A stretch of 64,000 nt of DNA from Paraburkholderia aspalathi (GCF_900116445.1 NZ_FPBH01000008.1:1-64000); one strand, 5' to 3'. Positions 29,581-38,920 are shown, counted from the stretch's first letter. Notes: generated from the letters alone by a model not told the origin. Program-made: numbers and translations.

Positions 29581-29624
29581 CGGTGAAACCCAATTACAAA
29601 ATACAAAACAGCGCAGCGAAAAAC

Positions 29625-29966
29625 TTAGACGCCAAGCAGTTCGACTTCAAACACGAGCGTTGCATTCGGCGGAATCACGCCGCCTGCGCCACGCACGCCG
29701 TAGCCGAGTTGCGGCGGAATCGTCAGCTTGCGCGTGCCGCCGACCTTCATGCCTTGCACGCCTTCGTCCCAGCCCTTGATGACCATGCCGCCGCCCAGCA
29801 CGAACGCGAACGGGTCGTTGCGGTCCTTGCTCGAGTCGAACTTCTGGCCGTCGGTCAGCCAGCCCGTGTAGTGCACGCTGACGGTCTTGCCGGCCACCGC
29901 TTCGGCGCCAGTGCCTTCAACGATGTCTTCGTATTTCAGGCCGGATTCGGTAGTCACAGTCGACAT
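29625..29966 (-). CDS. FKBP-type peptidyl-prolyl isomerase
   Basis: A 113-aa single-domain FKBP, the size of FKBP12, with no signal peptide, so it is cytoplasmic. Active-site residues are seen in [38 protein letters not shown] and [20 protein letters not shown]. It catalyses cis-trans isomerisation of prolyl bonds. A GGAG ribosome binding site lies just upstream of the ATG. Confidence 0.94.
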   Translation of the reverse strand: MSTVTTESGLKYEDIVEGTGAEAVAGKTVSVHYTGWLTDGQKFDSSKDRNDPFAFVLGGGMVIKGWDEGVQGMKVGGTRKLTIPPQLGYGVRGAGGVIPPNATLVFEVELLGV

Positions 29967-30104
29967 GTGTCGCTCCTTAGATCAAAAACGTAAAAACCGA
30001 CATTGTAGGCGTGTTGGGCTCGCATCGCCGAGGATTGCCGTGTGGCATGTGGTTTGCGTTCAGGTTAGCCATCCGGCCAGGCTGGTTGCGCTGGACGGCA
30101 TGCC

Positions 30105-30110
30105 TATAAT
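30105..30110 (+). promoter_or_regulatory. Consensus -10 box before the kinase-like gene
   Basis: TATAAT lies 45 bases before the GTG start at 30156. At the usual spacing the -35 region is only CTGGTT, so the promoter would be weak or activated. Confidence 0.35.
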
Positions 30111-30155
30111 GGGGCTTCTTTTGAAATTTGATGCACCGCCTGAGAGGGTTCGATC

Positions 30156-30962
30156 GTGACAACGCCTTCCACCGGGACCGCCGGCGCAACGCCGGTTCCT
30201 TCCGGCTTCGCCGTATCCGAACGCACCGCACGCCTGCGCGCTGAGACCGCGCTGTTTATGCGCGATCACGTGCTGTCGCTGGTGTCGCATGACCTCCGTG
30301 GTCCGCTGAACGCCATCCATAGCTGGGCGTACGTGCTCGAGCGCAAGCTCGATGCCAACGACCCCAATTCGCAACGCGCCGTCACCGGCATCCGTAACGG
30401 CGTAGAACAGCAGGTGAAGCTGCTGGAGACGATTGTCGACGCCACGCGCGCGGAGACCAAATCGCTGGAACTGGCATTTGCGCCGTTTTCGCTGCATCCG
30501 TTACTCGATGAAACCGTTGACGAAGTCCGTTCCGGGCTGGCGCGCACACGCGGCGTCGAGGTTACGGTCGAATCGCACCTCGCTACCGAGCAGCTCAACG
30601 GCGATCGTGAGCGCCTGGCCGCCACGTTGTGGCTGATGCTCACATTTGCCGTCGAGGCGAGCACGAAGGGCGCGGCGGTCACGCTTGCCGCACGCGCGGA
30701 CGCCAGCAGGTGGTACGCCACGGTCACCTTCAATCAAAGCGCCGCTGCATTGAACGATCCGGCGGCGCCGCATTTGCTGGAAGCCTTTGCCCGCAAACAG
30801 GCGTGCGAACCACGCGAAGCCAAACGGATCGCGTGGGTGTTCGCGCTGTGCAAGCGCGTTGCGGAAGCGCACGGCGGCAGCTTCGAACAAAGCGATGCCG
30901 CTGAGAGCGAAGCGGTGACGCTCGCGCTGCACGTGCCGCTGAGTGCAACGACAGCAACGTGA
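30156..30962 (+). CDS. Histidine-kinase-like protein with degenerate ATPase domain
   Basis: A 268-aa cytoplasmic protein with a GTG start. The dimerisation/phosphoacceptor motif is intact (SLVSHDLRGPLNAIHSWAYV, H45). The C-terminal half occupies the place of an ATPase domain but lacks its motifs. The N-box position reads LWLMLTFAVEAS instead of an Asn-rich NLLxNAxKFT-like sequence, and no DxGxG G1 box is visible. A possible late remnant is LCKRVAEAHGGSFEQ. It may therefore not phosphorylate itself. No response regulator is adjacent. It could be a phosphotransfer or scaffold protein. The function is not known. Confidence 0.7.
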   Translation: MTTPSTGTAGATPVPSGFAVSERTARLRAETALFMRDHVLSLVSHDLRGPLNAIHSWAYVLERKLDANDPNSQRAVTGIRNGVEQQVKLLETIVDATRAETKSLELAFAPFSLHPLLDETVDEVRSGLARTRGVEVTVESHLATEQLNGDRERLAATLWLMLTFAVEASTKGAAVTLAARADASRWYATVTFNQSAAALNDPAAPHLLEAFARKQACEPREAKRIAWVFALCKRVAEAHGGSFEQSDAAESEAVTLALHVPLSATTAT

Positions 30963-31056
30963 ACGGCGGCTGTCGGCGCGCATTCCTGCACGCGATTAAC
31001 TTTCAATTTGCTTGCGCCATCTATACTGACAACTTTTGTTGCCGGAGCCCTTCGCT

Positions 31057-32400
31057 TTGATCCAGGTTGTCGCCCTTATCGGTGCATTGTTTCTCGTTGC
31101 CCTCAACGGTTTTTTCGTCGCCGCCGAATTCGGTCTGGTGAAGCTGCGGCAAACGCGTGTGCAAAGCCTCGCGGCCAAACATGGCATGCGTGGGCGTTTG
31201 CTGGCGAAGGTGCACGGGCGGCTCGACGCGTATCTGTCCGCCTGTCAGCTGGGCATTACGCTGGCGTCGCTTGGGCTCGGTTGGATCGGTGAGCCGGCGT
31301 TCGCCGAACTGCTCACGCCGGTCTTCAGTCTGCTCGGCGTCGAGTCGGAGAAGCTGATTCACGGCATCTCGCTGTTCTTCGCGTTCTCGTGTATTTCGTT
31401 CCTGCACATCGTGGTGGGCGAGCTGGCGCCGAAGTCGCTGGCGATTCGTGAAGCGGAAAAAGTTTCGCTGTGGGCGGCCACACCGCTGTACGGTTTCTAC
31501 TGGGCGATGTATCCGGCGATCTGGGTGCTCAACACGAGCGCCAACGCGGTGCTGAAGCTCGCGGGCCTCGATGCGGACCACGGCCACGATTCGCATTACT
31601 CGACCGACGAACTCAAGCTGATCCTGCGCGGCCGCCGCGCCAACGTTGCGACTGAACTCGGTGCGCCGGATGGCGCATACAGCCAGGACGAATGGAACAC
31701 GATTGCGCATTCGCTGGATTTTTCGCGCATGACCGTCTCGGATCTGATGCGCCCATCGTATGAAATGGTCGGCCTGCGGCGCGATCTGCCGTTGCGCGAA
31801 AACATGCAGGTCGTGGCGCGGCACCGCTTTAGCCGCTATCCGTTGTTCGAAGACGCGTCCGGCGAGCGCGTGGCCGGCATGATCCATTTGAAGGATTTGC
31901 TACTGGCGCGGCACGCGGGCAGCACACTCGACGACCTCTCCAAATATGCGCGCCCCGTGCAGTACGTGAAGCCGGACATGCCGGCGCTCGAACTATTTCG
32001 CCGCTTCCGCAAGGGCGCGCCGCACTTCGCACTGGTTGGTCACAAGAACTCGAAGCCGATCGGCTTTCTGACGCTGGACAATCTGCTCGGTGCGCTGGTT
32101 GGGCAGATCCACGACGAATTCCGCCAGGGCGACGCCGACTGGACGCGCATGGACGACGGCACGCTGATGGGCAAAGGTAGCTTGCCGGTGGTGTCGTTGG
32201 AACGCGCGCTCGGGATCGACATCGACGAAGGCAAGGCCGAATCGGTCGGCGGCCTCGTGATTCAGGCGCTCAACGATCTGCCTACCGAAGGGCAGCGCGT
32301 CGAGTTCGATCGCTTCGACGTGGTGGTCAAGAAGATGAAGGGGCCGCGCATCGTGCTCGTGCGCGTTTATCCGAAGACCTACGACGACGAAGGCGGTTGA
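31057..32400 (+). CDS. CNNM/CorC-family (HlyC/CorC) membrane protein
   Basis: A 447-aa protein. The best start is a TTG at 31057, with GGAG nine bases upstream; a TTG at 31036 would add seven residues. Three or four membrane segments make up the CNNM (DUF21) domain at about 1-190, including ALNGFFVAAEFGLVKLRQTR and LGLGWIGEPAFAELL. A pair of CBS motifs follows (about 205-330; MIHLKDLL, PIGFLTLDNLLGALVG). The C-terminal CorC domain is at about 355-440. The family is linked to Mg or Co transport or resistance. The substrate here is not shown by the sequence. Confidence 0.88.
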   Translation: MIQVVALIGALFLVALNGFFVAAEFGLVKLRQTRVQSLAAKHGMRGRLLAKVHGRLDAYLSACQLGITLASLGLGWIGEPAFAELLTPVFSLLGVESEKLIHGISLFFAFSCISFLHIVVGELAPKSLAIREAEKVSLWAATPLYGFYWAMYPAIWVLNTSANAVLKLAGLDADHGHDSHYSTDELKLILRGRRANVATELGAPDGAYSQDEWNTIAHSLDFSRMTVSDLMRPSYEMVGLRRDLPLRENMQVVARHRFSRYPLFEDASGERVAGMIHLKDLLLARHAGSTLDDLSKYARPVQYVKPDMPALELFRRFRKGAPHFALVGHKNSKPIGFLTLDNLLGALVGQIHDEFRQGDADWTRMDDGTLMGKGSLPVVSLERALGIDIDEGKAESVGGLVIQALNDLPTEGQRVEFDRFDVVVKKMKGPRIVLVRVYPKTYDDEGG

Positions 32401-32481
32401 GCGGCTTCTATGCTGCATCCGCTCCAGGTCCGTTAAAGCATCGTTCGAGTAAAATCGTCGCCCATACCACCCGGGGGCGAC

Positions 32482-33204
32482 ATGGGATATTTGCTGGTGC
32501 TGTGCGTCGGTTTGCTTGCGGGCACGTTGAGCGGCGTGATCGGCACGGGCTCGTCGATGATGCTGATGCCCGTTCTCGTGATGCTGTTCGGTCCGCAGCA
32601 GGCGGTGCCGATCATGGCGATCGCCGCGATCATGGGCAACTTCGGCAAGATCCTGGCGTGGTGGCGTGAGATCGACTGGCGGGCTTGCGGCGCTTATTGC
32701 GCGACTGCGGTTCCGGGCGCGGCGCTGGGTGTGCGGACACTTCTTGCGTTGCCGCCACATGCGGTCGAACTTGCGTTGGGCTTGTTCTTTATCGCCATGG
32801 TGCCGACGCGACGCTGGCTTGCGCGACGCGCTATCAAATTCAATCTGTGGCAGCTTTCGCTGATCGGCGGCGTGGTGGGTTTTCTCACCGGCATCGTCGT
32901 TTCCACCGGGCCGATCACGGTGCCCGTGTTTATGTCGTATGGCCTGGTTAAAGGCGCTTTTCTCGCAACCGAAGCCGCTGGATCACTGGCTGTCTACGGC
33001 ACCAAAGTCGCGGTGTTCAATCATTTCGGCGCATTACCACTGCATGTGGTGATCGACGGTTTGATCACCGGCTCGGCACTCATGATCGGATCCTTTTCCG
33101 CGCGGCTGATTGTGGTCCGGATGAGTCCTGCGGTTTTCAAACTTGTCGTGGATGGGTTGATGTTGTCTTCAGGCGTTTCGTTGCTGTGGGCTGCGGGGCG
33201 GTAG
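32482..33204 (+). CDS. TauE/SafE-family permease
   Basis: A 240-aa membrane protein with about seven hydrophobic segments. LLAGTLSGVIGTGSSMMLMPVLVML is the first repeat, and GGVVGFLTGIVVSTGPITVPVF is the second, which is the two-repeat layout of the family. Members move sulfoacetate, sulfite or related organic anions out of the cell. No sulfur-compound enzyme is adjacent, so the substrate is open. It lies 81 bases after the CorC-type gene on the same strand. Confidence 0.87.
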   Translation: MGYLLVLCVGLLAGTLSGVIGTGSSMMLMPVLVMLFGPQQAVPIMAIAAIMGNFGKILAWWREIDWRACGAYCATAVPGAALGVRTLLALPPHAVELALGLFFIAMVPTRRWLARRAIKFNLWQLSLIGGVVGFLTGIVVSTGPITVPVFMSYGLVKGAFLATEAAGSLAVYGTKVAVFNHFGALPLHVVIDGLITGSALMIGSFSARLIVVRMSPAVFKLVVDGLMLSSGVSLLWAAGR

Positions 33205-33232
33205 GGCCCTTTTTGCAAAAACGCACGGGGCA

Positions 33233-34711
33233 TCATCCCACCGACGCCTGAAACACCCTCAGGTAGTTCCCCCCAAGAATCGCCCCAACTTCCTGTTGTG
33301 AGAATCCGGCCTGCAACAGCGCACTGGCCAGATCGGGCAACTGTTCGTAGCTTCTGAATACCGGGGGCGAAATGAACCCGAGCATATCCGTCCCCAGGCC
33401 TACATGTTCCACTCCCACGACATCCGCCATGCGTTTGACGCCGTTAGCCATCGCGTGCAAATCGTGAAACGTTCCTGAGCTCGGCCACACGCCGATCACG
33501 CCACCCGTGCCGGCGATCACCCGCGCATGGTCCGGCGTGATGAGCCGGCTTCGCGCGCTCGGATGAGTGGCCAATGCCGAATGCGAGAGCACCAGCGGTT
33601 TAGTCGACGTATCTGCCGCGCGCTTCACCAGATCGTAGGTGCCGTGCGCCACATCCACGACGATTCCCAACGCGTTACAGCGCTGTATTACCTGCGCGCC
33701 GATGTCCGTGAGGCCGCCATGCACCGGTGGTTCGGTCTGGATATCACCGAGCTCGTTCACGCGATAGTGCGTCAGTTGCAGATGTCGCAATTGATGCTTC
33801 GTGTACGCCTCATCGACACGATCCACCTGGCCTTCGAGAAAATCCGCGCCTTCGGCGGAGATGATCGCGCACGGACCCTGTGGACCCAATGCCGTCAGCG
33901 AAGTAGTGTTCGTCACCACCCGAATCTGCTCGCGTTCGATCAACTGATGGGCGCGCAGGAATTCCGTCTGGCCGAGCGCATACAGTTCGCCTGGCTGTGG
34001 CTCGCGCCATGCCTCGAAACGCTTGCGGTTGTCCGCCACGCGCGTGACCGTCGTGTCCGTGACGATCGCAAGGCAGATGACATTCATGCCGCCAGCGCGC
34101 ATTGGCGCGGACAGTGGGATAAACGGACGATGCGCACCGATCGCCGGATCGCGCGACACGATCACGCGGCCGCCGTGACTGTGCATGTCGACGGTGAACG
34201 TGCCGGCGGGCGCTTGCCATCTCGGCGCGGTTTCGGATTGCGTGGATGACACGGATGGCGCAGATGCCGTTGTTTGCGCCGTTTCGTCATGCGCCTCGGT
34301 ATAGCCGGCAAAGTGCCCGGGCGCACAAGCCGTCAAGCCCAGCGCCGCGCCTGAGGCGAGAAACGCACGCCGGCTAAATCGCCGCTGTGAAGCCCGTGGA
34401 CGCCCCAGCGGCACTGCATCGATTAACCGATACCGCCAGCCCGCGGGATCGTCGAGAAGACAAACCAGCCGGCCGCGCAAAGCCAGTGCCTCCACCTGTG
34501 GCGCGAGCGGCGCGGCCATTTGCACCTCGATCGACGTCAACGGATTGCGCGGCACGCAGCCCCCACAACACGGCTCGTCGGCGCTCAGCAGGAAGTAGTC
34601 GACCGTGTCGGCTTGCGGGTCCAGCGGAATCATCCAGCCCGATATGTCGATGGTCGCGCCGTGCAGCCTGTCGGCATCCCCGGTTCTGATAATCGACCAG
34701 TCGATCTGCAT
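33233..34711 (-). CDS. Membrane dipeptidase (M19) with N-terminal extra domain and internal Tat-like signal
   Basis: A 492-aa protein in three parts. Residues 1-110 form a small domain with GATIDISGWMIPLDPQ and a CCGGC motif that resembles DUF3299. Residues about 112-135 read QRRFSRRAFLASGAALGLTA followed by Cys, a twin-arginine signal with a lipobox, placed far from the N-terminus. Residues 165-490 are the M19 dipeptidase with DMHSHGG, ISAEGADFLEGQ, LTHYRVNELGD, VVDVAHGTYDLV and LSHSALATHPS. M19 enzymes are zinc dipeptidases. The ATG at 34711 has GGAGGAG-like purines upstream, so the long form seems genuine. Confidence 0.82.
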   Translation of the reverse strand: MQIDWSIIRTGDADRLHGATIDISGWMIPLDPQADTVDYFLLSADEPCCGGCVPRNPLTSIEVQMAAPLAPQVEALALRGRLVCLLDDPAGWRYRLIDAVPLGRPRASQRRFSRRAFLASGAALGLTACAPGHFAGYTEAHDETAQTTASAPSVSSTQSETAPRWQAPAGTFTVDMHSHGGRVIVSRDPAIGAHRPFIPLSAPMRAGGMNVICLAIVTDTTVTRVADNRKRFEAWREPQPGELYALGQTEFLRAHQLIEREQIRVVTNTTSLTALGPQGPCAIISAEGADFLEGQVDRVDEAYTKHQLRHLQLTHYRVNELGDIQTEPPVHGGLTDIGAQVIQRCNALGIVVDVAHGTYDLVKRAADTSTKPLVLSHSALATHPSARSRLITPDHARVIAGTGGVIGVWPSSGTFHDLHAMANGVKRMADVVGVEHVGLGTDMLGFISPPVFRSYEQLPDLASALLQAGFSQQEVGAILGGNYLRVFQASVG

Positions 34712-34732
34712 CGGTGCTCCTCCCGGGTGCGT

Positions 34733-35362
34733 TTATTTGCGCGTAGATGTTACCCGGCTTTTATCTGGCGTCAGCGTTCCGGCCATGCTTTCAACGAGCT
34801 TCAACGCCTCCGCTTTCAGGGCGACGGGATCGTCTGCGCCATCGAGCAATTGTGCCGCTTCGCACACCATGCTGCCGATCATGCGCGCGGCGAGGTAGGC
34901 CTTGGTTTTTTCCTTGCCGGTGGTCTGGTTCGTCAGCGCATCAATGAGCAGACCGTAGACGTGCACTTCTTCGATCTCGCGGCAGCGTGCCTGACCGAGC
35001 ACGGCCGGCGCAGTTTCAATGACGAGTTGCCGGTAGGCAGGTTCGGTGCAGACCTCCAGAAATTCGCGAATGCCCGCGCTCATCCGTTTGGCTGGCGGCG
35101 CGGATGCGGCAGCGGATCTGACTTTGGAGGCAGCGTCCGCCTGGAGAGACTCGACCAGAGCGTCGAACAGTTCGGCCTTGTCAGCAAAGTGATGATAGAA
35201 AGCGCCGCGGGTCACGCGCGCACTGCGTGAGATGGCCTCTATCCCGACTTGCTGGTAGCCCTCCGAGGTGAACAACTCGCCGGCAGCAGCGATGAGCGCC
35301 TGACGGGTCGCGTCCGCATATTCCTCGCGACGGGATTTGGGGGTTGGACCTGCGGTCGGCAT
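34733..35362 (-). CDS. TetR-family transcriptional regulator
   Basis: A 209-aa regulator from the ATG at 35362. The DNA-binding part (about 15-65) contains GYQQVGIEAISRSARVTRGA and FYHHFADKAELFDALVESL, the typical TetR helix-turn-helix and following helix. The C-terminal domain is helical, with no recognised ligand. It is divergent from the SnoaL-like gene at 35523, with a perfect palindrome between them, so it probably represses both. The longer reading frame upstream of 35362 runs through that operator and is unlikely. Confidence 0.92.
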   Translation of the reverse strand: MPTAGPTPKSRREEYADATRQALIAAAGELFTSEGYQQVGIEAISRSARVTRGAFYHHFADKAELFDALVESLQADAASKVRSAAASAPPAKRMSAGIREFLEVCTEPAYRQLVIETAPAVLGQARCREIEEVHVYGLLIDALTNQTTGKEKTKAYLAARMIGSMVCEAAQLLDGADDPVALKAEALKLVESMAGTLTPDKSRVTSTRK

Positions 35363-35408
35363 AGGCAGCGTTTTTATCCCTTGATTTTTCACATTCGAAT
35401 TGTAGTAT

Positions 35409-35425
35409 ACATACACAGTGTATGT
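35409..35425. promoter_or_regulatory. TetR operator candidate, perfect 8-1-8 palindrome
   Basis: ACATACACAGTGTATGT is a perfect inverted repeat with one central base. It lies 47 bases upstream of tetR and 98 bases upstream of the divergent SnoaL-like gene. The length and position fit a TetR dimer site. Confidence 0.75.
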
Positions 35426-35522
35426 GAAAATCTCGTTGTATGTTAAATCGGACTTCGGCTGCGGCCTGAATACACGGGCAAACAACACCGTCGGTAAGCA
35501 ACCCATTCAGGAGCAAACCCAC

Positions 35523-35972
35523 ATGACGTCAGCAGAAAAATACCTTCCCCCGACTGCGGAGCAGTTAGCCAATGCCCGGATAGCAGTGCAACGCTTCGCC
35601 TCGGAGTGGCAACACCCCGTCGCCGATAACCTGGAAGCGCTCATGCACGAGGACACACGAAACCTGATCCCACCCATGACCGAACCGGCCGACAGGAAAG
35701 GCGTCATCGAACATTTCCGGCAGGTCCTTACCCAACTGCCGGATCTGAAAGTCGACGTCCTTCAATGGGCACCTACGGGCGACGCCGTCATGATCGAATG
35801 GCAAGCATCGGCCACCGTAGCAGGGCAGCCGTTGAAGTGGTTGGGTGTCGACCGCTTCAACCTGCGCGGTGACCGGATGTACAAAGGGCAAGTGTATTGG
35901 GACACGCGGCGAGTGGCGGAACAGGTGGCCGAGGCGGTCAAACGCGCGCAGCAAGGCGGCTCAGCGGGATGA
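35523..35972 (+). CDS. SnoaL/NTF2-like protein
   Basis: A 149-aa protein with the NTF2-like fold. RFASEWQHPVADNLEALMHED leads to the early helices; IEHFRQVLTQLPDLKVDVLQWAPTG and FNLRGDRMYKGQVYWDTRR match the beta-sheet core of SnoaL-like proteins, which bind small hydrophobic ligands or act as cyclases and isomerases. The ATG at 35523 is preceded by AGGAG. The divergent TetR gene and operator suggest it is induced by an unknown small molecule. Confidence 0.8.
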   Translation: MTSAEKYLPPTAEQLANARIAVQRFASEWQHPVADNLEALMHEDTRNLIPPMTEPADRKGVIEHFRQVLTQLPDLKVDVLQWAPTGDAVMIEWQASATVAGQPLKWLGVDRFNLRGDRMYKGQVYWDTRRVAEQVAEAVKRAQQGGSAG

Positions 35973-35998
35973 TGGACCACCTTGAATGAGTCGATAAA

Positions 35999-36034
35999 AA
36001 AGGCGGCTAAAGCATGTGCGCTCTAGCCGCCTTT
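35999..36034. terminator. Bidirectional terminator between SnoaL-like gene and treY
   Basis: AAAGGCGGCTA pairs with TAGCCGCCTTT over a 14-base loop, with A on the left and T on the right. It serves the plus-strand gene and the end of the minus-strand sugar operon. Confidence 0.85.
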
Positions 36035-36055
36035 CAACCTTCGACAACGCGCCGA

Positions 36056-38920
36056 TCAACTGCGTGGCACACCGTCCTCCACCAACACCGCAATCGGCAT
36101 TGCGCTCAACGCATCGCGCAGATAAAGCAAACCGTTTTCGTCGACCTTGGGCGCCGCCGGACTCAGCCAGTCGAACAACGCCCGCGCGGCCAGATCCGCA
36201 GGCATTTCGATCGCCGTATCGCCCCATTTGACCGGATCGACCATCGGCAAATCGCCGCTATCGTCTTCTTCGCCGAGCAACCCGGCAGCAAGCCGGCTTG
36301 CCACCACCACAGCCCACGCATTCCCATGCCGCCGTGCAAACGCGATCACATTCGACGCATGCGCACCGCGCACTGCAAGCGGCAGATACGTACCCTGACT
36401 CAACAACTCCGGCAAATGTGCGCGCAACGCCAGCACGCGCTGCACTACCGCGAGCTTTACCCGGCCATCGTGCCAGCTCGCCAGAAATTCCGAAGGCGGT
36501 GTTTGCGCGAGCCATGCCTCGCGTTTGGCAAAATCGACGGGCCGGCGGTTGTCGGGATCGACCAGACTGAAGTCCCACAACTCAGTACCCTGATAAAGAT
36601 CGGGAATCCCAGGCGACGTCAACCGCAACACGGTCTGCTGCAAACTGTTGAGCGTACCGGCGCGTCCAATCCGCGCTACGAACGCGGACAACTCGCGCAG
36701 GAATCCATTGCGCCGCTGCGGCGCCAGGATATCGAACAGGAAATCGCGGCAGCCGGCTTCATAGGCTTCATCGGGTGCGAGCCAGTTGGTCTGCAGCTTC
36801 GCTTCCCGTAGCGCCTTCAATTGCCATTGCGCGACGCGCTCAGCCAGGTCCTTGACGCCAGCGTCATCGTCCGGCTTTAAGTCCGGTGGCCAACTGCCTA
36901 CCAAGGTCTGGTACAGCATCGCCTCGGCGGCGGGGCCTGGCGCCCAATCGTAGCTTGTATCGTGGCTCACGCTGCTGATCGGCTTACCGTCGAGCGCACG
37001 CCGATGCGGCGCGTTCAAGGTCGACCACGCACGCAACGTCGCGCTCCAGTCGTGAGAAATCTCGCTCAACACCGCAAGACGCGCACGCATGTCTTCGCCA
37101 CGCTTATGGTCGTGCGTGGCTGTGGCGAGCATCGCGTGAGGAAAGCGCTGCGAACGTTCGAGATTCGCCGCATGAAATTGCGCGACCGAGAAAGCAAACT
37201 CGCCCGGGTCTGAGCCGACTTCGTTGCGCGATAGCAAACGTCCGTAGCGATAGCACGCTGTATCTTCAATCGCCTTTGCGGCGGCCGGTGCGGTCAATTG
37301 CGAAAACAGCGTCTGCGCGGTGCGCCGCGCGGAACCTGCATGACTTGGCGGGGCACCATTCTGACCTTGCTGTTGCGATGAGACCCGTGCATTCGGCACT
37401 TCCTCGGCGCTGCCACCAAGCCACGCGTTCACGCGGTCGAGCACCACGTAGTCCGCGCGCGACAGCGTCTCTCTCGCGCCTGCCAGTGCCTGCTCGAAAT
37501 ACACGTTATCCGCAGCGCTGCGCAGCCCGTTGTGTGGATAGACCCGATACACCGGAAAATGCACGACCAGTTCGGCCAGCACGCGCCGCAGCGCGGTGAA
37601 GGTGAAATCGCGCGTGGTCAGCGAATCTCGGGCAATGCGGTGCAGCGCGCGCGCCGCGCGATCCAGTTCCGCTGAGAGGTTCTCCGCGAGAATCTTGCGT
37701 CGCGCGGCCAGGGCTTCGTCGGCGAATCGCGGGCTGCGGCCGGTGAGTTCGGCCCACGTCTGCGCGAGCGGTTCGGCGCCGGCCGGATCGTGCAGCAGCG
37801 CGCCCACGTCGTTCATGAAATCGTAGCCGGTTGTGCCGTCCACGGGCCAGTCGTCGCGCAGCGGCTCGCCACGGCCGAGAATTTTTTCGACGACCACATA
37901 CGGCGCAGTGTCGCGCAATTCGGTGAGGCGCTGCCGCAGACGCTGACAGTACTCGCGCGGTTCGGCGAGACCATCCACATGATCGATCCGCAAACCATCC
38001 ACCACGCCTTCCTGATACAAACGGAAAATCAGCGCGTGCACGGCCTCGAACACTTCGGGCCGCTCCACGCGTACGCCGGCCAGCGTCGAAATGTCGAAGA
38101 AACGCCGCCAGTTCACTTCATCCGAAGCAGTACGCCACCACGCAAGGCGGAAGTGCTGCCGTTCGATCAACCGATGCAAACGGTCACGCGTCACCGGGTC
38201 CGCGGGCGAATACGATTCCAGCACCAATTCGATCGCCGACCCGCCGTTTTGCGCGACGAACTCGCGCAGCATGTCGCGTCCTTCGGCGGTGCGCGGCTGA
38301 TCGGTGGGCTGCGTCGTCAGGCCATGGAAACGTTCGGCCAGTGCGTTGAGATCGGCACGGTCGGCGCTTTGCAGAATCGCGGCGTAGTCAATTGGGCACA
38401 CCGGAAACACATGTGGCCCGTAGCCGATATAAAAGCGCCCACTGTCGGCCGCAAAATGCAACGCAATCCGGCCGGCCGCGAGTTCCTCGCCGTACGGCGC
38501 ACCGAGTGTCGGCGCCAGCACCTTGCCGCGCAAGGCCGGATCGGGCGAATGCCAGTCGACGTCGAAATGACGTGCGTACGCGCTGTGCCGGCCCCATTCG
38601 AGGATGTCGAGCCACCACGCGTTGCTCGAGCCGCCGACGCCCATATGGTTCGGCACCACGTCGACGATCAACCCCATGTTGTGCGCGCGCAGTTTATCGG
38701 CAAGGCGCTTCAAGCCTGCTTCGCCCCCGCATTCAGCGTTGACCTGGGTGTAGTCGACGGTATCGTAGCCGTGCATCGAACCCGGCTCCGCGGTGGTGAC
38801 GGGCGACGCGTACACGTGGCTGATGCCGAGCGCGGCGAAGTAGTCGACGTGCTTGGCGGCATCGTCGAAGGTGAAGCCTCGATGGAACTGGAGGCGAAGC
38901 GTGGAGCGCGGGACGGTCAT
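36056..38920 (-). CDS. treY: Malto-oligosyltrehalose synthase
   Basis: A 954-aa GH13 enzyme that turns the reducing end of a maltodextrin into a trehalose unit. The start VPRSTLRLQFHRGFTFDDA and ALGISHVYASPV are typical TreY. Catalytic-region motifs are DVVPNHMGVGG, GLRIDHVDGLAEP (nucleophile Asp) and VVEKILGRGE (acid Glu). TGYDFMNDV is a further TreY signature. Its ATG overlaps the malQ stop as ATGA. It is the last gene of the operon, before a terminator. With TreZ it releases trehalose from alpha-glucan. Confidence 0.96.
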   Translation of the reverse strand: MTVPRSTLRLQFHRGFTFDDAAKHVDYFAALGISHVYASPVTTAEPGSMHGYDTVDYTQVNAECGGEAGLKRLADKLRAHNMGLIVDVVPNHMGVGGSSNAWWLDILEWGRHSAYARHFDVDWHSPDPALRGKVLAPTLGAPYGEELAAGRIALHFAADSGRFYIGYGPHVFPVCPIDYAAILQSADRADLNALAERFHGLTTQPTDQPRTAEGRDMLREFVAQNGGSAIELVLESYSPADPVTRDRLHRLIERQHFRLAWWRTASDEVNWRRFFDISTLAGVRVERPEVFEAVHALIFRLYQEGVVDGLRIDHVDGLAEPREYCQRLRQRLTELRDTAPYVVVEKILGRGEPLRDDWPVDGTTGYDFMNDVGALLHDPAGAEPLAQTWAELTGRSPRFADEALAARRKILAENLSAELDRAARALHRIARDSLTTRDFTFTALRRVLAELVVHFPVYRVYPHNGLRSAADNVYFEQALAGARETLSRADYVVLDRVNAWLGGSAEEVPNARVSSQQQGQNGAPPSHAGSARRTAQTLFSQLTAPAAAKAIEDTACYRYGRLLSRNEVGSDPGEFAFSVAQFHAANLERSQRFPHAMLATATHDHKRGEDMRARLAVLSEISHDWSATLRAWSTLNAPHRRALDGKPISSVSHDTSYDWAPGPAAEAMLYQTLVGSWPPDLKPDDDAGVKDLAERVAQWQLKALREAKLQTNWLAPDEAYEAGCRDFLFDILAPQRRNGFLRELSAFVARIGRAGTLNSLQQTVLRLTSPGIPDLYQGTELWDFSLVDPDNRRPVDFAKREAWLAQTPPSEFLASWHDGRVKLAVVQRVLALRAHLPELLSQGTYLPLAVRGAHASNVIAFARRHGNAWAVVVASRLAAGLLGEEDDSGDLPMVDPVKWGDTAIEMPADLAARALFDWLSPAAPKVDENGLLYLRDALSAMPIAVLVEDGVPRS

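Noticed and set aside
35418..35522. Upstream extension of the SnoaL-like gene through the TetR operator
   Set aside because: The ATG at 35523 has AGGAG upstream, while the extension covers the operator palindrome and has no ribosome binding site.
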